The notes under the pieces are model-generated. The model was not told where the DNA came from, searched no databases, and worked only from the letters and a program-made list of their open reading frames with translations. From NCBI RefSeq assembly GCF_000714815.1, contig NZ_JMIH01000026.1:1-49396 (forward strand): DNA of 49,396 bases. Direction: 5' to 3'. Position 1 is the first letter of the stretch, and every line of letters begins with the position of its first letter. The DNA is from Anditalea andensis. Lineage in GTDB: Bacteria > Bacteroidota > Bacteroidia > Cytophagales > Cyclobacteriaceae. Position numbers and translations under genes: made by a program. Positions 45,641 through 49,396 of the stretch are shown in pieces.

Positions 45641-46375
45641 GGCAACCGTTATTTTCATTACTTGTTCTTCGTATAAGACTATTAAATCAGCTAAAAATCC
45701 ATTCAATTTTTCTTGAAATTCGATGTAGCTCTCCATTATATGTTCTATAAATTTTATGTATAAAGCACATTGCATTTCAATTGTGTTCTCTCTAGTATTA
45801 GCTTGATTGAGAAGGTTTGTAAATTTTTCTTGCTCCTCTTTGTCAAATAGTTCAAAAAAATCTTTTCCTAAATTAACATCAAAGTCTTTAAAACCTAAAT
45901 TTTGATGAACAAACAGGTTTCTGATTTCGTACATCTTATCAAATACGATAAAATAAGTTTCTATAACTAATTCTTTAGATTTTTTATTAAGAACTTTTTC
46001 TTTGGTCAATAACTTTATGAAAATCTTTGAAGTTTCACGAATTCTAAAGAATTCACCAAAGAATGATTGAATGAGTAATTCACTTCGAGTTATCGGATTA
46101 CCCTTTAATGAATTCCTGTCGTTTTTTAAGTCAGATAAATCTGATAGGATTAAATTTATCCCTTCAATAATTTTATTCAAGTCACCAACCCATAGCAAAA
46201 AGTTTGCTCTAATCTTGCCTGGAAAGCTATTATTGAAAATATCGAAGATTTCTTGTTCCGTAAATTTTGTATTTAAGTCAATTGATTTTTGATTTACCTC
46301 TTTTGCGAATTTTAAAAATCCAGAGGCAAGTTGATTTGGTGGTTGAATTCTACGTATTTCGATAATATTGCTCAA
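45611..46375 (-). CDS. HEPN-like protein, C-terminus overlapping R element
   Basis: The 254-residue protein is all-helical. It contains YEIRNLFVHQNLG (about residues 150-162), where R-x4-H (RNLFVH) fits the HEPN RNase motif. Helices around it, such as LLIQSFFGEFFRIRETSKIF, fit the HEPN bundle. The last ten residues (ASRGTVLNSK) are encoded by the edge of R copy 6, so the native C-terminus was probably replaced. It overlaps the preceding RES-like gene by four bases. HEPN proteins are often RNase toxins or effectors. Confidence 0.65.
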   Translation of the reverse strand: MSNIIEIRRIQPPNQLASGFLKFAKEVNQKSIDLNTKFTEQEIFDIFNNSFPGKIRANFLLWVGDLNKIIEGINLILSDLSDLKNDRNSLKGNPITRSELLIQSFFGEFFRIRETSKIFIKLLTKEKVLNKKSKELVIETYFIVFDKMYEIRNLFVHQNLGFKDFDVNLGKDFFELFDKEEQEKFTNLLNQANTRENTIEMQCALYIKFIEHIMESYIEFQEKLNGFLADLIVLYEEQVMKITVASRGTVLNSK

Positions 46376-47250
46376 TTCTTTGATTCGTTTTTTAACTGTT
46401 TGTATTCTTCAATATCCAAAAGTTTAAATGGTTTGGAGTCGTCCTCAACATCGCAAGCTTTCAAATAAGTAATTTTTACTTGACCATTTTCTTTTTTTAA
46501 AAGACATTTTCTAACACTAACTAATTTGAGTTTATTTAAAACTCTTGGGTGAATAGCTACACATAGTCCTATTCCAGACGCCCTTACGCTTGGGTAGAGA
46601 ACTCCATCAACTCCCGTATTAGATATTAAAGCTGAAAATAATGCTGAAATATGATATTCGTAATTTTCTCCATTTTTAACATCTTTAGAAAATTCTTCTG
46701 CTAAAAATTTTAAATACTCAATTCCTTTAGTTTCTAATTCGGGATTTTGTTTGAGTAAAGTCAGATATCTGCTTTTAATTTCTTGCAAATAGTCGATATC
46801 ATATTCTTTGGTTGGGTCAAAAATAGTAGCTAAAGTTATAAAATCTTGAACTTCCCAAGTTCCAATAATCATAAGTCTTTCCCCATTAGCAATACTATTG
46901 TCTCTTAACAATTCACTAGTTTCACAACAAGCAGTTATTCTAGTGTAGCCGTGGTCATCAATTGTATAATTGTCTTTAAGAACAGAACCATAAAACATTG
47001 TGTTTTCAGGGGTGCTTGCTCGAAGATAGTTTACATTGTATTCTGCTGGGGCATATGATAATCTACATCTTGTGTTAAAATCGGCTTCATCATCTTTAAT
47101 TCTTACTGCTCTGTCAAATATTTTACCGTTGTGATACTCAGTCCGCATAATTGGCAATGGTCCAATTTGATTGAGAAGTTTATTGATTTCCTCAACACTA
47201 TTTTGAGTTAGGTCAATTTGTTTTAACGCTTTTAAATTTTCCATATTCAT
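46372..47250 (-). CDS. RES-domain-like protein
   Basis: The 292-residue protein has a RES-like core: FNTRCRLSYAPAEYNV (about residues 58-73), NYLRASTPENTMFYGS (about 74-89), then TACCETSELL with the conserved glutamate, and a late VDGVLYPSVRASGIGLCVAI. This follows the order seen in RES proteins, which degrade or transfer ADP-ribose from NAD. Family assignment is by pattern memory. It is the first gene of a two-gene unit with the HEPN-like protein, with an ATGA overlap. A RES plus HEPN pair could be a two-toxin effector module or a toxin with its regulator. Confidence 0.6.
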   Translation of the reverse strand: MNMENLKALKQIDLTQNSVEEINKLLNQIGPLPIMRTEYHNGKIFDRAVRIKDDEADFNTRCRLSYAPAEYNVNYLRASTPENTMFYGSVLKDNYTIDDHGYTRITACCETSELLRDNSIANGERLMIIGTWEVQDFITLATIFDPTKEYDIDYLQEIKSRYLTLLKQNPELETKGIEYLKFLAEEFSKDVKNGENYEYHISALFSALISNTGVDGVLYPSVRASGIGLCVAIHPRVLNKLKLVSVRKCLLKKENGQVKITYLKACDVEDDSKPFKLLDIEEYKQLKNESKN

Positions 47251-47278
47251 TTCATTTGTGTTGAGTCATAATGGTTGT

Positions 47279-47375
47279 CAACGTACACCGGTTAACCGAG
47301 GATATGGTCGGTGACCCCTTGTCTGTGGTTAACCGAATGTTGAATGGAGTTGTCCTTTGGACGGAAGACTCCCGG
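47279..47375. repeat. Junction element B, copy 2
   Basis: AACGTACACCGGTTAACC, ATATGGTCGGTGACCC, CTTGTCTGTGGTTAACCG and GGAGTTGTCCTTTGGA are in the same order as copy 1 at 29600. The two GGTTAACC segments form an inverted repeat of about 9 bases. It lies 30 bases upstream of the RES-like gene. Confidence 0.85.
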
Positions 47376-47689
47376 ATTCCTGCTCTTTTTCCTATACGGG
47401 TATAGGGGAAGGTGCAGGGCCGACGGACAAAGGTAGCATGAAGGTTTATTTTCGTTTTTTTTGCTTTTCTTTCTTTTTTTCAAAATAAACCTCCCGGGAA
47501 AACGCATGCGCTCAATAAATGCTAGGTCAGGATCATTTGCAATGGAAATGATTTTCTTTTTACCGAAAATTATTCCGCCTCAGGCATTTTTCCCAAAGCC
47601 TAATGCATTATCCAAATTCCCTGATCTGCGGTTCTTTGCCTATGTAAAGATTTCCATTGGCTTTTCTTTTCCTGACGCCGCTTCGCGCG
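47376..47689. other. Spacer between junction B and R copy 7
   Basis: No gene is supported. It contains CCTATACGGGTATAGG (near 47391-47406), a short perfect palindrome, and T-rich tracts. Confidence 0.4.
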
Positions 47690-48230
47690 TTTTTCTACAA
47701 TTCCATTCAACGTTTGCTTTCCTGTATTAATATAGGAAAGCAAACCTATATAGCATTCTTTCTTCAATATTGTGGAAAGAAATACTATATATCACCAATT
47801 CACCACATGGACTTGTTCTCGATAAAATCCCTTTGTTCAAATGGGATTTTAGAGCCGGCTAATGAATTGTTGGTTAGGTGGTTTCAAACTTTTCATGCCC
47901 TGGAATATATCTAAAACATCTCTTTTTCAAATACCTATGTATCTAAAAAAACCAGATAGATGTAGGTTAATATTTTACTAATAAACCCATTTCCCCAACC
48001 CCAAACAATACTCTAATCTAGGTATGTTTTATATAATTATATGTAATACATATAACCTTATTCAAAAATCACTTTCTATGGATAATAATGGTGGAGGAGG
48101 AGTGATTTTTTCTAGTAAAAGTAAAAATTATTTCTACATACCTTTTTAACAAAAAAAAAGTCTCTATGCCTCAAGATCTTAATATTAATAAGAGAATAAA
48201 TACTCTCTTACTTTATACTGGAAATAGAGG
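47690..48230. repeat. R element copy 7 (left and middle part)
   Basis: It opens with a strong hairpin, GTTTGCTTTCCT (47712-47723) and AGGAAAGCAAAC (47734-47745). TTCTTTCTTCAATATTGTGG and TACTCTAATCTAGGTA (48009-48024) follow, aligning with copy 6. The right part and shared edge are absent; the small XRE gene's stop follows about 20 bases later. Confidence 0.8.
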
Positions 48231-48251
48231 TAAAAAAAATTGTAATGTTAT

Positions 48252-48497
48252 TTAAAAATCTTCTGGCATATCAAATTTTAAAAGATCTTCAGGCTTAACA
48301 CCATATGCCTTGGATAATTCAATTATTGTTAATAAGTGTAGATCTTTACCCTTCTCAAAATTTTTAATGTCAGCATGATCAAGATCACATTTTTGTGCTA
48401 ACTTCCTATAACTTAATCCAGACTGATCTTTTAATTCTTTCAATCTTTCTCCGAATTTTATTAATATGATTTCTTTTTTTTCGGAATTCATTACCAA
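48252..48497 (-). CDS. Small XRE-family regulator
   Basis: This 81-residue protein is essentially one helix-turn-helix domain: FGERLKELKDQSGLSYRKLA then DLDHADIKNFEKGKDLHLLT, followed by SKAYGVKPEDLLKF. An alternative start is the ATG six bases in (48491). No target operon is obvious on the minus strand; it could regulate a gene to its right or itself. A 20-base palindrome lies 44 bases upstream. Confidence 0.8.
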   Translation of the reverse strand: MVMNSEKKEIILIKFGERLKELKDQSGLSYRKLAQKCDLDHADIKNFEKGKDLHLLTIIELSKAYGVKPEDLLKFDMPEDF

Positions 48498-48540
48498 TTT
48501 GTTAATTAATCAGTAATTTCGGAGAAACTTATAAAAAAAT

Positions 48541-48560
48541 TGTTGGTCATATAACCAACA
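48541..48560. promoter_or_regulatory. Perfect palindrome upstream of small XRE gene
   Basis: TGTTGGT-CATATA-ACCAACA has 7-base arms around six bases. It is 44 bases before the XRE start on the minus strand, a typical place for an autoregulatory operator. Confidence 0.55.
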
Positions 48561-49107
48561 TATCAATTCTTTAATTATATTTGTAGGGTAAGATATTATA
48601 AAACGAATCCTACATTAAGATTTTGTAGCATTCGAACTTTGCGTCTCAAAACTGAAAACCGCCAATTTTCACAGGAACGGGACAAAAAGTGAGAAATGCT
48701 CACGCCATTGGCGTGGGCTACTCGCTTGCTTGTTCCAAGGTGCTTGGCGGTACCTCAGTTTTTGCAAGAAAGAGGGTCCACTCCAATGGCTTTATTTTTT
48801 GCAGAGGCGTTCCAAATGGAATTTATTATGGAACAGCGTCATATCATATCTTCTTCTCATCTTCACTGCCTTTTAGAAATGGTTGGTGAAAGAAGCGCTG
48901 TTCCCCTTTTGTATCAAACCTACACGACCAAACAGCTCCAAAAAAACATCATCAAGTCTCCGGACTGAAGGGTGGGAGCGGGGCCCCCTTTCCGAGACGT
49001 CGGGAGGGAGGGCAGCAAGTTTATCCAAAGCAGCTCCGTTCGGAGTGACCTGCCACCAAAGCAGGCGTCTGCCACAAAGCAGACTCAGCCCAATCACGCA
49101 AATAGAA
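48561..49107. other. Right-edge region without a supported gene
   Basis: Several frames are open here but show no domain and no good start. CACGCC-ATT-GGCGTG (48701-48715) is a perfect short hairpin. From about 48960 base composition turns GC-rich relative to the island, which suggests that the island's edge lies near 48.6-48.9 kb. Confidence 0.4.
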
Positions 49108-49168
49108 GTTCAAAGTTTAAAGGTTCAAATGTTCAAGGTTCAATTGTTCATTGTTCAAATGTTCAAGG
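49108..49168. repeat. Short degenerate tandem repeat
   Basis: A unit of about 8-10 bases, GTTCAAA/TGTTCAAGG, repeats imperfectly six or seven times, with GTTCAAATGTTCAAGG occurring twice. Confidence 0.7.
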
Positions 49169-49225
49169 ATCAGTGAACCCTGAACGCTGAACAAGTATTT
49201 GTTTCAATAATTTAATGCTGAAGCT

Positions 49226-49396
49226 ATGCAAAAAAGAACGCAACGATTCTTAAGGGCACTGCTGTGTCTTATTACGGGTAGGCCAAAGGGTAGGGAGTCG
49301 GATGACCGATGTCGGAAGTCCGATAAGGCCGAAGCGGGATCCGCAAGCACGAATGCCTTGAGCCAGCAGCAGTGCCTGGCGCTGATAGACAGCGTG
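49226..49396 (+). CDS. Partial open frame running off the window
   Basis: An ATG at 49226 opens 57 codons to the window end (starts MQKRTQRFLRALLCLITG, ends LSQQQCLALIDSV). The frame is rich in charged residues and has no recognised domain. It might be a gene start or chance; the local composition is GC-richer than the island. Confidence 0.25.
   Translation, partial: MQKRTQRFLRALLCLITGRPKGRESDDRCRKSDKAEAGSASTNALSQQQCLALIDSV

Noticed and set aside
17761..48230. Classical integron
   Set aside because: No integrase gene, no paired RYYYAAC/GTTRRRY boxes, and R elements are far too long for attC; only the array logic is similar.
48252..48497. Antitoxin of a toxin-antitoxin pair
   Set aside because: No adjacent toxin-like gene on the same strand; the nearest gene is 1 kb away behind R copy 7 and junction B.
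48689..49190. Several plus-strand frames at the right edge
   Set aside because: They overlap each other and the short tandem repeat, have no domains or convincing starts, and one ends in repeat-encoded residues.
1..49396. CRISPR array
   Set aside because: No regularly spaced short repeats with spacers; the dispersed repeats are long and far apart.

Overview
The window is a defence island from a low-GC member of the Bacteroidota. The host group is inferred from family matches, the AT-rich lipoprotein and membrane genes, and TAATG or ATGA gene junctions; a Cytophagales-like host is my best guess. No rRNA, tRNA, integrase or CRISPR array was seen. Almost every gene from 4.9 to 48.5 kb is on the minus strand; the exceptions are an AAA/HNH pair at the left edge and one small secreted protein at 17 kb.

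Layout from the left. (1) 0.5-3.4 kb: a Septu-like pair, a Rad50/RecF-like ATPase plus an HNH nuclease, with long imperfect stem-loops on both sides. (2) 4.1-4.9 kb: an internally deleted IS66 element that keeps both ends. (3) 4.9-16.3 kb: a type I restriction-modification operon, hsdM-hsdS-[GHKL ATPase with C-terminal nuclease-like domain]-hsdR-[membrane protein]-[GIY-YIG/DUF4357]. (4) 17.9-24.5 kb: orphan membrane proteins, a PD-(D/E)XK protein, a Kiwa system (kwaA-kwaB) and a minimal CBASS (CD-NTase plus SLATT effector). (5) 25.3-29.6 kb: a DUF2971 protein and a two-gene Rad50-like ATPase/Cap4-like nuclease pair. (6) 30.4-36.8 kb: a lipoprotein and a TerY-P phosphorylation module (vWA, PP2C, kinase) with a DUF4407 membrane protein. 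(7) 38.0-44.5 kb: a composite operon, XRE-methylase-specificity subunit-small P-loop NTPase-PtuA-like ATPase-PtuB-like HNH. (8) 45.6-47.3 kb: a RES-like protein followed by a HEPN-like protein. (9) 48.3 kb: a small XRE regulator with an upstream palindrome.

The modules share no coding sequence, but they are separated by a related family of long non-coding repeats, called R elements here (17.8, 23.0, 24.6-25.3, 29.7-30.4, 37.0-37.9, 44.7-45.6 and 47.7-48.2 kb). Several copies hold a terminator-like hairpin, and five end in the same 20-base edge, TTTAAGACAGTACCTCGACT or a close variant. In five places the 3' end of a minus-strand defence gene starts within about 120 bases of that edge. Two smaller junction elements, an 84-base hairpin (three copies) and a ~97-base element (two copies), mark gene 5' sides. 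The result looks like a cassette array: gene(s), then R, then gene(s), then R, all in one direction. This is the most unusual feature of the window. The recombination mechanism is not visible in the sequence.
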